From Atherinomorus stipes (lineage: Eukaryota > Chordata > Actinopteri > Atheriniformes > Atherinidae): a stretch of 64,000 bases of DNA. The notes under the pieces are model-generated. The model worked only from the letters and a program-made list of their open reading frames with translations, was not told the DNA's origin and ran no database searches. The translations under genes and the position numbers were made by a program. The stretch covers positions 1 to 64,000 of the forward strand of contig JALJCO010009116.1 of NCBI GenBank assembly GCA_023101725.1. The letters run 5' to 3'. This document shows positions 20,250 to 32,785 of this stretch, piece by piece (position 1 is the first letter of the stretch; every line of letters begins with the position of its first letter).

Positions 20250-23060
20250 TAACAAGACGGACGAGCAGTGCTAACAAGGTCTCAGAAAGAGTACAGAGAA
20301 TGCAGTATTATGTGGTTTACCGAGACATGGCTGCACGAACACATCCCAGACTGTAATGCGCCTGTACATGGCTTCAAGACGGTCCGTGCAGACCGAAATA
20401 AACAGCTCAGCAGGAAGCTAAAGGGAGGCGGAGTTGCAGTGCTGGTCAATCAGCGTTGGTGCCATCCAGGACACGTCACTGTCAAGGAGAAGATCTGCAT
20501 AAGAGACATCGAACTGTTAGCTCTGAGTTTTCGTCCATATTATTTGCCCAGAGAGTTTGCCTGTGTTATTCTGATAGCGGTTCTGGTTCTGGTACCGCAC
20601 CAGAGACAGTCTGTGATGTCATCAGCTCCATCGTGGCTAAACTACAAACACAGCATCCAAACTCATTCATGGCGATCTCTGGAGACTTCAACATCTCCCT
20701 CTCTGCTACGTTACCAACTTTCCAGCAGTTTGTCAGCTGCTCCACCAGAGAAAATAAGATGTTGGACTTATTTTATGCAAATACAAAGAATGCATACAGC
20801 TCCTCTGCCCTGCCTCTTTTAGGAAGATCAGATCATAATCTGGTTCTTCTCACCTCCACCTACAAGCCCATCGTTCAGCAGCAACCAGTCATTAGGAGGA
20901 CGATTAAAACCTGGTCTACTGAGGCTGAAGATGCTCTGAGAGGGTGCTTTGAGGCCACAGACTGGAATGTCCTCTGTGAACCTCATGGAGATGACATCAA
21001 CACCATGACTGAGTGTGTGACAGATTACATAAACTTCTGTGTGGACAGCATCGTTCCAACAAGAACAGTGAGGTGCTTCCCCAATAACAAACCCTGGATC
21101 ACCAGTGACCTGGAAAAACTGCTGAACATAAAAAAGAAAGCTTTCAGGGATGGAGACAGGGAGTTACTGAAGACCACACAAAAACAACTGAAAACACAGA
21201 CTAAGAAATGCAAGGAGGACTACGGGAAGAAGTTGGAGAGCAGCTCCAGCACAACAACGTGAGGGATGTGTGGTCGGGAATGAAGAAGATCACTGGCTTT
21301 AAGTTAAAGTGGGATCAGACTGATGGAGGTCTGGACAGAGCTAACGAACTGAACCTGTTCTTCAATAGGTTCAGTTCCCCCCTGCCGACAACCCAACGCA
21401 CCACACACCCTCCATGAGCCCATAGCTTTCCTGTCCCACCTCCACTCTGTCACCCTGCACCTCAGTCATGGACCTGAACACAGCCTCATCTCCCTCCACA
21501 TCAGGACATCCTGAGACCTCTTTTGCCTCCACCTCCAGCTTGACTGTCTCCTGTGACCAGGTCAAGAAACAACTAGAGAAACTGAACCGGAACAAGGCTG
21601 CAGGTCCAGATGGTGTCAGTCCCAGAGTTCTCAAGACCTGCTCAGAACAACTATGTCCGGTTCTCCAGCACCTTTTTAACACCAGCCTGAGACAGAACAA
21701 AGTTCCTGTGCTGTGGAAAACGTCCTGTCTTGTTCCAGTCTCTAAAAACCACAACCAGCTGAACCAAATGACTACAGACCAGTTGCCCTGACATCTCACA
21801 TCATGAAAGTCCTGGAGAGACTCTTACTGGCTCACCTAAACAGGCTAGTGAATACCTTTCAGGACCCATTGCAGTTCGCATATCGTAATGGGTTTGGGGT
21901 TGAAGACGCCATCATCTTCCTGCTTCAGAGAGCCCAATCCCATCTGGACTAGTCAGGCAGCACTTTGAGGGTCATGTTCTTTGATTTTTCAAGTGCCTTT
22001 AATACTATTCAGCCTGCTTTGCTATGTCAGAAGCTCCATAACTTCCAGGTGGATCCCTCCACAACCACCTGGATTTATGACTACCTAACAAACAGACCAC
22101 AATTTGTGAGACTGAAAGGTTGTGTGTCTGAGATGGTGATCAGCAGCACTGGAGCACCACAAGGAACTGTACTCTCACCATTCCTCTTTGAACTGTACAC
22201 CTCAGACTTCCAGTACAACTCTGAGTCCTGTCATCTGCAGAAATACTCTGATGACTCTGCAGTTGTGGGGTGATGGACAAGAAGCCGAGTACAAGGAACT
22301 GGTCAACCAGTTTGTGAAATGGTGCGGTAACAATCAGCTCATCTTAAAAGCCAGCAAGACTAAAGAGATGATTGTTGACTTCAGGAGGAGCAAGAATAAG
22401 CAGCATAGTCCATAGTCCTGGAAGAGGAGGTGGAGGTGGTGGAGAACTACAAATACCTTGGAGTTCAGCTGGACAACAGACTCGATTGGAAATGCAACAG
22501 TGACTACATCTACAAGAAAGGTCAGAGCAGACTCTACTTCTTAAGGAAGCTGAGATCATTCAACGTCTGCACCAAGATGTTGCAGATCTTCTACAAGTCT
22601 GTTGTGGAAAGTGCAATTAGCTTTGCAGCCATCTGCTGGGGAAGCAGCATCAGAACCAGAGACTTCAAGAAACTAAACAAGCTGATCAAGAAAGCTGGTT
22701 CTGTGCTGGGGATAACTCTGGAGCCGCTGGAGCTGATCGTTCAAAAAAGAATGCTGCACAAGCTGATGAAGATGATGGAGGACTCTTCCCACCCTCTCCA
22801 CAAAACGGTGAAGAATCAAGTGTGTTCAGTGGAAGACTGCGTCAAGTTCGCTGTAGGACGGAGAGATACAGAAATTCATTCCTACCAGAACAAACCTGAC
22901 TGACTGACTTATTATTGTTATACCTATTATTTCATATAAATGTTATATTGTTAAAAAAAAACAAAAAAAGAAACAAAAAAATAGAAAAGAAAAGAGTGAG
23001 CTTTTTGCAATGTTGAATTTCTCTTCTGGGATAAATAAAGTATTTTTCATTTCATATTCA
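20250..23060 (+). mobile_element. LINE, L2/CR1-like, 5'-truncated
   Basis: An APE-type endonuclease is followed by a reverse transcriptase (see the pseudogene entry). The 3' end has an A-rich stretch and the tail TCTGGGATAAATAAAGTATTTTTCATTTC, typical of fish L2-like LINEs. Partial minus-strand relatives lie at 56040-56680, 61080-62110 and possibly 41220-41840. The 5' end starts within the endonuclease, so the N-terminal region is missing, as usual after incomplete target-primed reverse transcription. Confidence 0.85.
20268..22903 (+). pseudogene. LINE ORF2: endonuclease + reverse transcriptase, frameshifted
   Basis: Endonuclease: MWFTETWLHEHIPD, then ISGDFN (about 20670) and the catalytic SDHNLVL (about 20827). 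The longest open stretch is 20456-21262 (268 codons). Reverse transcriptase: KAAGPDGVSPRVLK (about 21594), FFDFSSAFNTI (about 21975), GAPQGTVLSPFLF (about 22151), the catalytic box YSDDSAVVG (22246-22272) in place of the usual FADD, and LGVQLDNRLDW (about 22459). The protein would nick target DNA and copy the LINE RNA. Frameshifts occur near 20560 and 22270-22415, and stops near 21262 and 21950, so no full product can be made. The catalytic aspartates themselves survive. Confidence 0.85.
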
Positions 23061-24740
23061 TTTAATTTAATAATACACTCATAGCTCTGCTGCTTATCTC
23101 TCCCATCTTGTGGGCAATGATTTCTGGGACAGGCGAGGCCACGGAGGATACATCCCTAGTATCCTTTGTTTCAGGCTAAACGGAGCGCGGGTTTGGATTT
23201 GCAGACTCCTTCAGAGGCTTCTAAACGGGACAGTTCTTGACGCGCCGCTGAGACATAAGCAGCTGATGAATCTGCACTTTGAAGTGCGTTAACTTCAGAA
23301 TTTTGAAAACAGTTTTGAAAATAGCTCCGCCCCCTTTGTTATTCATGCACCCTGAAGCTGAAGCAACTTAATAAATTTACTTTGTGTGAAAGTAAAAACT
23401 TATTTCAGATTAGAGTGTGATTTTTAAGTTGATTTGAGTCAAAAACATATGATTTCATCATCAGACCAAAATAATTAAGTTAAAACAATGTAAATAAGTT
23501 CTTCATATCAACTACAGCACAGATATTCTTTTTACAATGTAATTTCCAGAGCATAGAAAGCCCACCAAAGTGACACTTCCATCCATAATTTTCTCCCTCT
23601 GCTTGGAAACAACTTCTATAATTGCTTCATTTTATCCTGTTTATGTGAATGAGGAGTCAGCAGGAGGTCAGCCAGCTCAGCAAGGAGAAGCCAAAGGTGC
23701 AGCTCTGCCAGCTCCAATGTTGCTTAGGCCCCAAACGCATCAGAGAACACAGCAACATTAGTATGAATCAGACACAATCTTTTGTGGTGGAAACTGGAAA
23801 ACTTCTGGCTGAGCCCTCTGTTAACAAATGTGCCTCTGAAACCTCAAACTTGTCCCTTTATATCTCACTTTTATCTACATTTGATGATTTAACTCAATTA
23901 AATAAGAGGGGATCCTGAGAGAGCTTATTCCTAACCACTTGCTGTTTTTCCTTCTCATTTAAAAGCCATTGTAGCCAAATGGGAGCAAACGTCTGCAGCA
24001 AGACTCCCTCATGTGAAATCCAAGCAGCAGCCGACTGACAATGCTCATTGTTTTAGAGTAAATGTTCAAGGTGAATACAATATGTGAGCTTTGTGATGAC
24101 CAAACGAAGCGTCGTTCCCTGCAGGAGCCCCGTGTCTCCGGCTGAATTGTGATGCAGAGCACGGAGAGAGCTGCTATAACAGGAATCCCTGGACGAGAGA
24201 GGGAGAGAGAAAGAAAGAGAGGAGCATCTGGCACTGAAGCAGGATTTTAAATGTGTGTCTGCAGTGATCAGAAACTGGCATCACGGAGCCATTAGCAGAT
24301 GCAAATGAGGGCAGAGCTGGCAGCCTGGTTCGTCTCACCCTGTCTTTAACATACAAACACAATCGCACAAACAGAGTCCAACATCTGGACAAGAAACAAC
24401 TAGAGCCGTTTTTCTGACGACAGACTGAAGACTTGACTTGTCTTAGAAGAGATTCACGAGACTGGTGCATGACAAAACTTCACAAGATCATAAAAAACTA
24501 GTTTCATGGAGATATCGTGGTTAGTCGTGAACATGAGCATTAGAAGCCAGTATTTCACATACAGATATGTCTATGTGTTAATGAAAGTTAATGCTGCATC
24601 TGTATGGAGGACCAAGACTGTCAAAATTACAGATAAATGCAGAAACATAAAAATAACTCAGTTGACAAAGTGGGTCATTCAAATGCACATATACTGATAA
24701 CTCCTAGAAACAAAGTCCAGGTTGAAAAAGAAGAAAGTTA
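23061..24740. other. No gene recognised
   Basis: Mostly unique-looking AT-rich DNA. Short open frames (for example 23649-23918 and 24174-24470 minus) show no domains. A GAGAGGGAGAGAGAAAG purine stretch lies at about 24197-24222. Confidence 0.5.
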
Positions 24741-24748
24741 TCCTTTAA

Positions 24749-25512
24749 AGCAGATCTCAGTAACTTTTTCCCCTCAATAAATGATTTTCAGAATCCTTGT
24801 TGGGCTAAACAAAGTGTTTAAGGAGTGATTTGATGTTTCCTAGTGTCCCCCTGGTGTCTCTGGCCTGAAAGCGGCACTTGCAAGTCTGCCTGAGCAGACC
24901 CGACACAGATCTTGCGACAACAGAAACCGCTGTACAGCACTCAGGTCCCCTATCTACCGAGTTGCTTTCAGCGCTGGTTTGCGCCAGAACCAGACTAAAA
25001 ACCATTTTTTTAGCTTCCCACCACCGAAACACCGGTTCCTGGCCCTCAAAACCAACTCTTTGCTGAACCAGAGTGAAGAGCTGGTTCACATAGCTTGCGC
25101 TGCCTGGACGGCGGGTGGAGCAGCACCAAGCCTCACGTCCAAATAGACTCAATAATCACTTGTCATGTCCACAAAAAGTAAATAAAAGTTTGTATTCTTA
25201 CCTGCAATCCGCCAACAACAGAGAAAAATATAATCCACGGTAAATTTATCTGCAAAACGCGGGTAAAACGTCCCGCTGCAGGAGAGACGGGACTCTGCTT
25301 TGAGCAGAGGGAGACAAGCTGCTGCTAACAACGCAGCAAAGTAGCATCAACAAGCTAGTAACAGCTTAGAAATATATCCAGGGATCAAAATGGAGGAAAG
25401 ACAGGTAGAGAAGACGTCTGTGTGCTGTGGGGGTGTAGGGGGAGTACGAACTTTACGACAGTGAAAGGACGCCACTAGGGGGAGGCCCAAGCTGAAGTTA
25501 CTGAGTTCTGTT
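24749..25512. mobile_element. TTAA-type (piggyBac-like) MITE
   Basis: The left end AGCAGATCTCAGTAAC and the right end GTTACTGAGTTCTGTT are inverted repeats. Both sides carry TTAA (24745-24748 and 25513-25516). The interior has no transposase. Confidence 0.75.
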
Positions 25513-25514
25513 TT

Positions 25515-25850
25515 AAGACTCGACTTATAGACAAGTTTGACGGACATTTCCGTTTTACTTCCACAGTCAATCAGTTTCTGCCAATTGTTCCGGTCGATAA
25601 TATCTGCATTCATTTACACTGAATAATGATGTCTCTAAAATGGTAACATTCTCATTTATTTCTTATAAAAGAACATGTTTTATTACTTCCTCACCTGCTA
25701 CGACACTGAACTGGGAGGATAATATGATGAAATGATCTGATGTTACAACTAGCAATATATTTTTTGAGTCCTATGGTGATAAACAGGAACGCCACAAACT
25801 TACATAGTGATGCAGTCGGCTGTGTGTTGATAGCGACACACACACGGCAG
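25515..25850 (-). repeat. Dispersed repeat, inverted copy of 54330-54665
   Basis: The reverse complement of this stretch matches 54330-54665 over about 300 bases. Shared phrases include CTATCAACACACAGCCGACTG, TTTCATCATATTATCCTCCC and AAACGGAAATGT-like words. The copies are diverged but collinear. No coding content. Confidence 0.65.
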
Positions 25851-26110
25851 TTATTTAGGGGGGAGGAATAAAAAAAGGGGAAAAAGGGGAAGGGAAGGGT
25901 GAAGAAGAACATAAATAAGGAAAGGAACGGAGGGAGAGGTGGGAGGTAAGATAATATGTTTTGATTGATAAGTAAATTTTTTTAAAAAAAGAGATACTAA
26001 TATTTCTTTTTTTTTAAATCTAAATATATTTATTTTTAAAAACGTTATTAGCCTCTTTTTCTTTTTAAACGATGATAAAGGAAAAAACAAAAAAATAGTG
26101 TCCACAAAGA
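25851..26110. repeat. Purine-rich and A/T-run tract
   Basis: The + strand 25855-25955 is almost all A and G; T and A runs follow to about 26100. The 84-codon minus-strand frame is Phe/Lys/Pro low complexity and not a gene. Confidence 0.7.
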
Positions 26111-26548
26111 CAAATGTTCAACACCGAGCCAGTGTCTGGATGATTCCTGTCAGAAGGCTTGAGTGGTGGTTACGGTGGATTTTGCTAGAGTTCAGGAGAA
26201 TGGAGAGTTTGAGGCAGCGGGCTGTACCCGGTGGTCGGTCACGTAGCTGCGTGGCTGCCGTCCTATGGTGAGTTCGCTGTTTATAACGTTCATATTTAAT
26301 TGTTTTCACAAGCTGCTGCAGCAACGTACGGCACAAAATGTCCAAGATGCTTTTTGGGTTTAACAATATCCACTTTTCAGTCATCGAGTTCGGGAGCTCT
26401 TCCCATGTGTGTTGTTGATTTGTGTATGTCCTAAGTGTAAGATATCCTGTAACCGTGGTAACCGGAAGCCCTTGGCAGAAACGAACAGACATGGCGGCTC
26501 CCATGGTTTCAGCCGTGAAACTTGTCTATTAGTTTATTTGAAGACGAG
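26111..26548. other. No gene recognised
   Basis: A 128-codon minus-strand frame (26118-26504) is open but has no recognisable motif. The block ends beside a MITE. It may be repeat-derived. Confidence 0.4.
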
Positions 26549-27300
26549 GGACCAAGGCCCAATCCCAATTCTCTTTTTACCCCTACCCGTTCCCCCTTCC
26601 CCTTGGGCCTTGCAGTTAAAACGAAGCTTAAAGGGGTAGGGGTGAAAGTCAACCCCTACAAATTGGGACATCCCTTCAACAATCATACATCATCAGTGAT
26701 CCTGCTGGCTTGTATGTAAGCAGATGTGCGCTGAGCTGTCGGTGCAAATCTGGAGAAATCAGTCGTCTACAGCTGTGGACTAACGTTAACAAGCAAATTC
26801 GATTTGTGCATGACATCCCTGCTTGTGTTATATCCCTCTATGTAAATGAAGACCAGCAGCGATGCTGCCGAATTTTTAACTGATCATCTATCACTGTAAA
26901 TTATCAGGGCTGCAGAGCACCGCTGGTTTTCAGCCTGGTAGCGTTTATATAACTGAAGCGTCAATGTAGTAGCTACTCGCAATTTTTTTTCATGTGCATT
27001 TTGCAAAGAAAATGACCGTTAAACATTTAAACAGCATTAAACTAGACTATACAACTGTTTTCACACTTTTTAAACTTTATTTATAGAGAAATATTTATAT
27101 TTGTGGATGTTTTTGGACTCAGTAGCAGCCATCTTGCCAGTGATTTTCATACCCCTTCGTTTAAAGTGTGCTCCTGAAAAATCTTTGTTTGAAGGTGTAT
27201 ATGGCCCTACCCCTCCATCCTAACAGGTATTGGGACACCCCTACCCCTACACATAACGCGCAAAACAGAGGGGTAGGGCCAAGGGGTAAAATGGGAAATG
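26549..27300. mobile_element. MITE with CCCCTACCC-rich termini
   Basis: The left end GGCCCAATCCCAATTCTC followed by TTTTTACCCCTACCC is mirrored at the right by GGGGTAGGGCCAAGGGGTAAAATGGGAAATGG. A right-end fragment of the same family is at 42840-42895 (AGGGGTAGGGATGAAAATAGGAATTGG...). The target duplication was not resolved. Confidence 0.6.
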
Positions 27301-27305
27301 GAAAC

Positions 27306-27790
27306 TAGCTTTGCTATAATCCTGCATATTTTATTTTATTTTTATTTTATTTTATTTACACATTCTTAAAGAAAACTTCAGAAACATAAAAGAAACAAAT
27401 ATATCACATGTGCAGGTGAGGTAGAAACCCATTACAGGCTTATTAAAAAACCCCACCTAGGAAAATCAAAACAAAATTAAAATAGTAACGCATATAAAAA
27501 CAATGCAGTGTGAAACATAAACAAAATATAATCTACCTAATTAAAATTATATACAAACATTAAAAAATATGGAATTTTGGAACAGCACACGTTGAAAAAC
27601 ATAAATCAAGCTTCTACAAAACCAAATCTCTTCAACATCAAAGCTTCTTTGAGTTTCAATTTATATCTAGATAAAGACAAAGAATCAGTTAATAAATATA
27701 AATTTGTATTCCATAATTGGACTCCGCGGTATTTTAATGAAAATTGTCCTGTATTTACATTTTCTTTGTACATTAACATGCACTGTCCCT
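27306..27790. other. AT-rich DNA, possible LINE tail
   Basis: A (TTTTA)n run at 27330-27356 is followed by AT-rich sequence. A 72-codon frame (27577-27795) has no certain homology. It may be the decayed 3' part of a retrotransposon. Confidence 0.3.
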
Positions 27791-27796
27791 TTTGAA

Positions 27797-28162
27797 AGGG
27801 CCCATTTTATGCATATTGCTTTTCCAAGTGCTTGAAATGGTCTTCTGGGGTGTTTTAACTTACAAAGAGACTAAAAATGCCCATAAAAAACAACTTCATA
27901 GTTATTAAGAGTCTTTAAAACTTTTAAATGAAGCATTTTTCTGATCGGCCTGACAACAGCATTTCATTCATACATCACTTGCTGGTCACTGCAGTCTGGA
28001 ACAACGTCCACTTCCATACCTGATTAACTAGCGCCGCTCCGCTTCTGAGAGTGAGACGGTCTGTAACTGAGGACAGATTTGATCAAACTATGGCTCCTAA
28101 ATTACATTAAGATATTTAAACAATTGTTTCAGATGTGGGGAAATGCACATAATGTGGGCCCT
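27797..28162. mobile_element. MITE with AGGGCCCA termini (probably TTAA type)
   Basis: The left end AGGGCCCATTTTATGCATAT and the right end ATGCACATAATGTGGGCCCT are inverted repeats. TTAA follows on the right (28163-28166). The left flank reads TGAA, so one duplication is mutated or the class is different. Confidence 0.6.
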
Positions 28163-28169
28163 TTAAAAA

Positions 28170-29345
28170 TTTCAAACTTATCTTTTGGTATTGGCTAGAA
28201 TTTATTGTGAAAATGTCAAAGATTTTCTGTGGTATTTTGAACATATAAAACAAGTAAGAAACCATTTGAGTGGGGCCTGATTATGGGAAAAAAATCATTG
28301 TCACGCTTATTTTGGCCAATACTGAAATCATGATCGTTCAAACGATTAGTTTCTAGTTACACGATGCATTAATTTAGCATTTCTTTCTAAGGTTTATAGC
28401 ACTGAAAATAAATATAGGCTGCAAATATGTACCTTACAGCTGTATCAAAATTTATCCAAAATAAACTATGTATCCAGCTGTTCTGCAATTTCTCTATATT
28501 TGAAAAGAAATAAATATAATTATTCAAACAAAAAACATCCCAAAATAAACTTTGTTGAGCTTTAGTGTAATGCTAGAACATTACAAATCTAACATTTTTG
28601 TAAATGACACCCAAACGAAGATGACCACCCAAAATACGTGCTGGACTCCAGCCAGCTGAACAAAGTGCAGTAGTATATTTGTCCAATCAGAACCCCTCCC
28701 ACCCCCCAGATTTGATGTAGAACTGAATAAAGGTAATTAAATGTGTTCTCCCTGTAAACCTCAATTCGGAATCACTATTTCCATGTAGACGAGAGGTAAT
28801 GGAAGTCTTGTTTGCTTGTGTTTCATGACAGTTTTAACTTCATGATTTGTGTAACGCCTGCATGTGCAGATCTGACAGGCAGAGCATTTGTGGAAGACTG
28901 AGTGAGTCCTGCTTTTTCCTCGTGTTTTCCTCAAGATGCCCTCAATCTGCTTCATGTCCGCTATCATGTCTGGATGTTTTGAAAGAAAAGTGATGGGCGA
29001 AAGACTCCCAATGATTTCCCCGAAGAGAAAACTGTGGCGGAAAACAGGGGGGAAGAGGGATATAGACAGCAGAGAGAGAGGTAAAGTGCTGAAAGAAAGA
29101 TGTAAGCTGAAAGAGGTGCAAATAAAAGCAGTGCAATCCCACCTCTGCAGCTCTGTTGGAAAGAAGCTGGAGTGCACGGTCGCCTGCTGACCTCTGCTTC
29201 TGTGCAGTCTAAAGAATTTTCCTCTTTTAATAATGCAGGTTTTTCCATCTTCTAAAGAAATCGTTCATTCAGATTTGCATTTATCACTTTAAAAATACCC
29301 TGATGGACCAGAGACCTGTCCAGGATGTACCCCCTCTGCCCCGGT
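28170..29345. other. No gene recognised
   Basis: Open frames on both strands at 28761-29248 overlap and lack domains. Confidence 0.5.
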
Positions 29346-29353
29346 AGGTGCTG

Positions 29354-29374
29354 GGATGGATGGATGGATGGATA
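29354..29374 (+). repeat. (GGAT)n microsatellite
   Basis: About five GGAT units. Confidence 0.85.
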
Positions 29375-29379
29375 GACTG

Positions 29380-29720
29380 GTCAATACATTGGCCGGCCAA
29401 TATTTGCATTTTTCCTGGTATCGGCATCAGCCAATACGTTGGGTGTGATGGCTTTACAAACATTTTTTATACATATATACAAGTTAGATGCTTCTATTTG
29501 ATATTTGTTTTTTTTATGCATTTATTTGAGGTGCTTTGTTCTAGTTTATATTGAAAGAGGTGTAAAATTACTTGTCATTGTATCATTCATTACACTTATT
29601 TGGGAGTCTAATGCAGTATCGGCCCAAAATATCGGCAGGTTGTATTTGCCAGTGGATGAGTTTGATGAGAAAATATTGGTATCGGTCCCAAAAATCGGCT
29701 GATCCGTACCTAAGAAGACG
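29380..29720. mobile_element. hAT-like fragment
   Basis: The words GGTATCGGCATCAGCCAATA and AAAATATTGGTATCGGTCCC ... AAAATCGGCTGATCCG are palindromic subterminal motifs of a hAT-like fish element. A related piece is at 35700-35885. No ends with target duplication were found. Confidence 0.5.
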
Positions 29721-30685
29721 TTTACTCAGATTCACAGCTGTATTGGTAGACGACTGAATTGTTTGTCTCCTCTAGACTAGTGAAACCGGTTCAATTGGAA
29801 GGACGTGTTTGGTGGTTCAGTAACTGACTGAACGTCCGTGTGCAGACGGAGAAGAGAGGAAGAAAAATTGACATAATGCCAAAATAACCAATGAAAATGA
29901 ATTCTAATTACGTGTGCTGATACCTTTCTGTCCTCATTTTTAAGTGATATCCTCATTATAAATGATCAGATGGTGAGATTCAGCTCATATAAAACAGCTT
30001 TATTTAAATCCTACTGCAATTCATTGTACACTTTGGTTATAAAGTCAGCCTAAATGCATCTCTGGCTGCTCTGTCTCAGTACAGTCTGTTTTGTGGTGTC
30101 TGATATGAAGCTCTGAAGGCTACACATGAAGAACAGATGTCACATTCCCATCACAGCATGTCATTTGCACTAAGAAATAAACATAAATTGAGCTAGTGTT
30201 CAGTGCATAAAGTTAAGCACGCTGCAAGGTCTTTATTTTTCTTTAAAAAAAAAACATCTCAATGAAAAATGGCAACTCTAAAACGGCAGCTAGTGTCTTG
30301 TTCTTGACATGAAGTTGCCCTTAGATCTGCAGCTTCAGTGAAGCTGAGCAACCATGTTGTAGAATCAGCTGCTTTATGTTCAGTTTGCATCAAGTTAGCA
30401 ACAAATCAACACATAAAGGCTGTGTCCAAATCTAAGGGCTACGTCCTTCCGAGGCTGGGTTTGAGACTGCTTACATCACAGCGGCACCAAGGCTGTCCAG
30501 ATTTGAACTAGTACCTCTGACTGCAGTATGCAGATTAGGGTGGGGCTCAATGTGGGTGGACTCAAATGTTTACCCCCAACGTTTATTCCCTCCCACTGGT
30601 GTGAAGGTGTGCATTATGACTGACAGAGAAGAAGAAGGAGCAGTGGAGAGAAAAAGTAGCTGGCAGAATGGAGGTTGGGAAGGTT
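29721..30685. other. No gene recognised
   Basis: AT-rich. GGCTGTGTCCAAATCTAAGG at about 30420 resembles a MITE end. No credible coding sequence. Confidence 0.45.
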
Positions 30686-30689
30686 TTTC

Positions 30690-31275
30690 ATTCTGTTTTA
30701 ACGTGCTACTTTGCAATATTTGTTACAGACAAGGAAGGATGTAACATCATTTTATTTTAAAGTTGTCTTCTGGTTTTTTATTTTCTGTGTTCTCTTTTTT
30801 GAATGCTTCTGCTGTTTCTGTTTAAAACCTTTGGTTTTTGTTCAGCTGTTTTGTATACTAGAGAGAGGCTTGTGGTCCAACGGCAGCTTTTCCGGGTCCT
30901 TCTCATGAATTTCCGTTGATTGGGCCGCCATAGTGTATGAAGGAAGCTCCGTCCGTTTTTTTCGCTATAGACAGGAAATAGAGCCGACAAACAAGTTTGC
31001 CGTGCAACAAACAGTTGCTAATGCCTCAACCCGGCTACAGTCGTGCCGCTTCCTCTAGTGTGTAGTGGAGGGTTACCGCCTCCAATGGAAGATAGAAACC
31101 ACGGAAGAGAAATTGAAATATGAGAGGAAGGGGGGCCGGTCGGTCTCCCTGGGTCTGTGATGGGAGCACGCGACTGGGGGGACGCACGCACGGATGTGGT
31201 AAACAAGGGGAAACCCCGTATTTCAGAAGGAGCAAGTTAAACGGGTTTTCAGGGAAGGAGGCCTTTAAAATAAGT
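30690..31275 (+). repeat. Dispersed repeat, direct copy of 41950-42625
   Basis: The two stretches share TTGTATACTAGAGAGAGGCTTG, TGGTCCAACGGCAGCTTTTC, CTATAGACAGGAAATAGAGCC and TATTTCAGAAGGAGCAAGTT in the same order, ending GGAGGCCTTTAA. Copies differ by small indels. Probably a MITE; no transposase. Confidence 0.65.
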
Positions 31276-31700
31276 TATTCTTGTGTGTATCCGCATTCTA
31301 CACCTTAATGGAGGGCTTTGCTATAATGGCTGGACTGCTAATCGCATACCTACCATTACTGTTGCAGCGAACATGTTATATATCTGGACTTAAAATCCCA
31401 TTTTCTGAGTTTTAGATTAAAGGAGCTGTATCATGCTTTTCAAACGTTCCAGTCAAATACAGGCATTTCTAAGCTAAATATGTTCCCATCACCACTATAG
31501 AAACTAATTTGGTGTTAAATATGAGTTTTTTATGCATCTAATTTCCAACATCGAAGCAAGATGGCTGACTGTACTGAACCACAGAGCTCTCGACCAATTG
31601 CAACATGTTTAACGCCCCGGAAGAGACACTGATTCTGAAGGGTCACAGAATTGTTCTTAACACCTGCAGCTTCGGCACTCACATGGACGTTATTTGTAAA

Positions 31701-31838
31701 CATTGATGGACAATCGGACTCCGATCGACGGGATCAAACGGAGCAGCCTGTCATGGAGCTGTATGCGCTCCACCCAGAGTCTGATATGGAGTTTGAAGTA
31801 CACGCAGTACCACAGAAGTACTATAGAGACCCTGACAA
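31701..31838 (+). pseudogene. Exon-like open frame in TTAA element copy 2
   Basis: The frame reads IDGQSDSDRRDQTEQP, MELYALHPESDMEFEV, then HAVPQKYYRDPD, and meets GTAAGT at the position where a 5' splice site would lie. The homologous frame in copy 1 differs by a few substitutions and a one-base insertion. Product unknown. It could be an exon of the autonomous parent element or a captured host exon. Confidence 0.4.
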
Positions 31839-32164
31839 GTAAGTAAATTAGCAAACATAATACGTTAACAGTTAGCTTTGAGCCGAGAGATGTGTTTCAC
31901 TCACCGGTGTTGTCTGTCCATGCGCATTTTTTATGGTGCAACTGCGTCATATTTCAGAAGTAATCCCCGAGAAAAAAACACTTTACTGCCCGAGATTCAT
32001 TGTTGTCAGGAGTGAAGTTCACACACAAAGTTGAGGGTTTTTTTTTCTGCTCCTGAAATTATAATCCAACCACTTCTGGCAAGTAGATTCGTCCAGTACA
32101 ACAAATAAACTTCCACCCTGAACGCAACCACATTTTCCCCAACTTGCCATCCTCTAGAGCTTAA

Positions 32165-32785
32165 AGGGATATTGTGTAAGTTCTCCTGTGTTTTATTCAC
32201 AAAAACTGATTATTTGGTTCAAAAGTGTTTTTTCATTAATCAGTAATCACTCCCATCAACAAACTGAAGTGCTCCTCTAAGTTCTAAATTTGCCGTTCAT
32301 ATCATTCATTTACACATCGAGCGGGTCGGCTCGGTGAAGGCTGCCATGTCGTATCGCCATGTTTTTGCGTTCGGGAGAAGCGTGACAGTAGGAAAACACA
32401 GAAACTCACCGGACACACCGGAGTTTTCAGCTCAGTTCGAGGTAATGCCTTTGAAAAGTCACTGCGCTGCAGTGGGGGGAGACTAGCGTCTCACTGACGC
32501 TGGGTTCACGTGCAGTCGGGCAGACGGCCGTTGGTAACAAACCAGATGTCATTTTAATCAATGAAACCGAGCAAAAGACGGTAAAACATGGGTCAGGGAA
32601 AACAATACGACATCGCCATGACAACCGAACAAATGTGGACTGATGTCACTGTAACCGACGGACCACGTCTTCACATAGAGGCCGGTGATAACTTTACATG
32701 CAGCGGATGTTGTCGGTCTGCCCGGTTTCACGCGAATGCAGCATGAAAAGTACGAGGGAGCTGCTCCCGATTACACAGTGTCCCT
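32165..32785. mobile_element. Nested TTAA-type MITE
   Basis: The ends AGGGATATTGTGTAAG and TACACAGTGTCCCT are inverted repeats with TTAA at 32161-32164 and 32786-32789. The paralogous empty site in copy 1 (AGAGCTTAAAAAAAG, about 12930) lacks the insertion. This shows the event post-dates divergence of the two copies. Confidence 0.8.

Noticed and set aside
26118..26504. A 128-codon minus-strand frame as a gene.
   Set aside because: No motif, and it is bordered by repeats; kept only as unassigned DNA.
28761..29248. A 138-codon minus frame with overlapping plus frame.
   Set aside because: Composition is random and no domain or exon boundary is evident.
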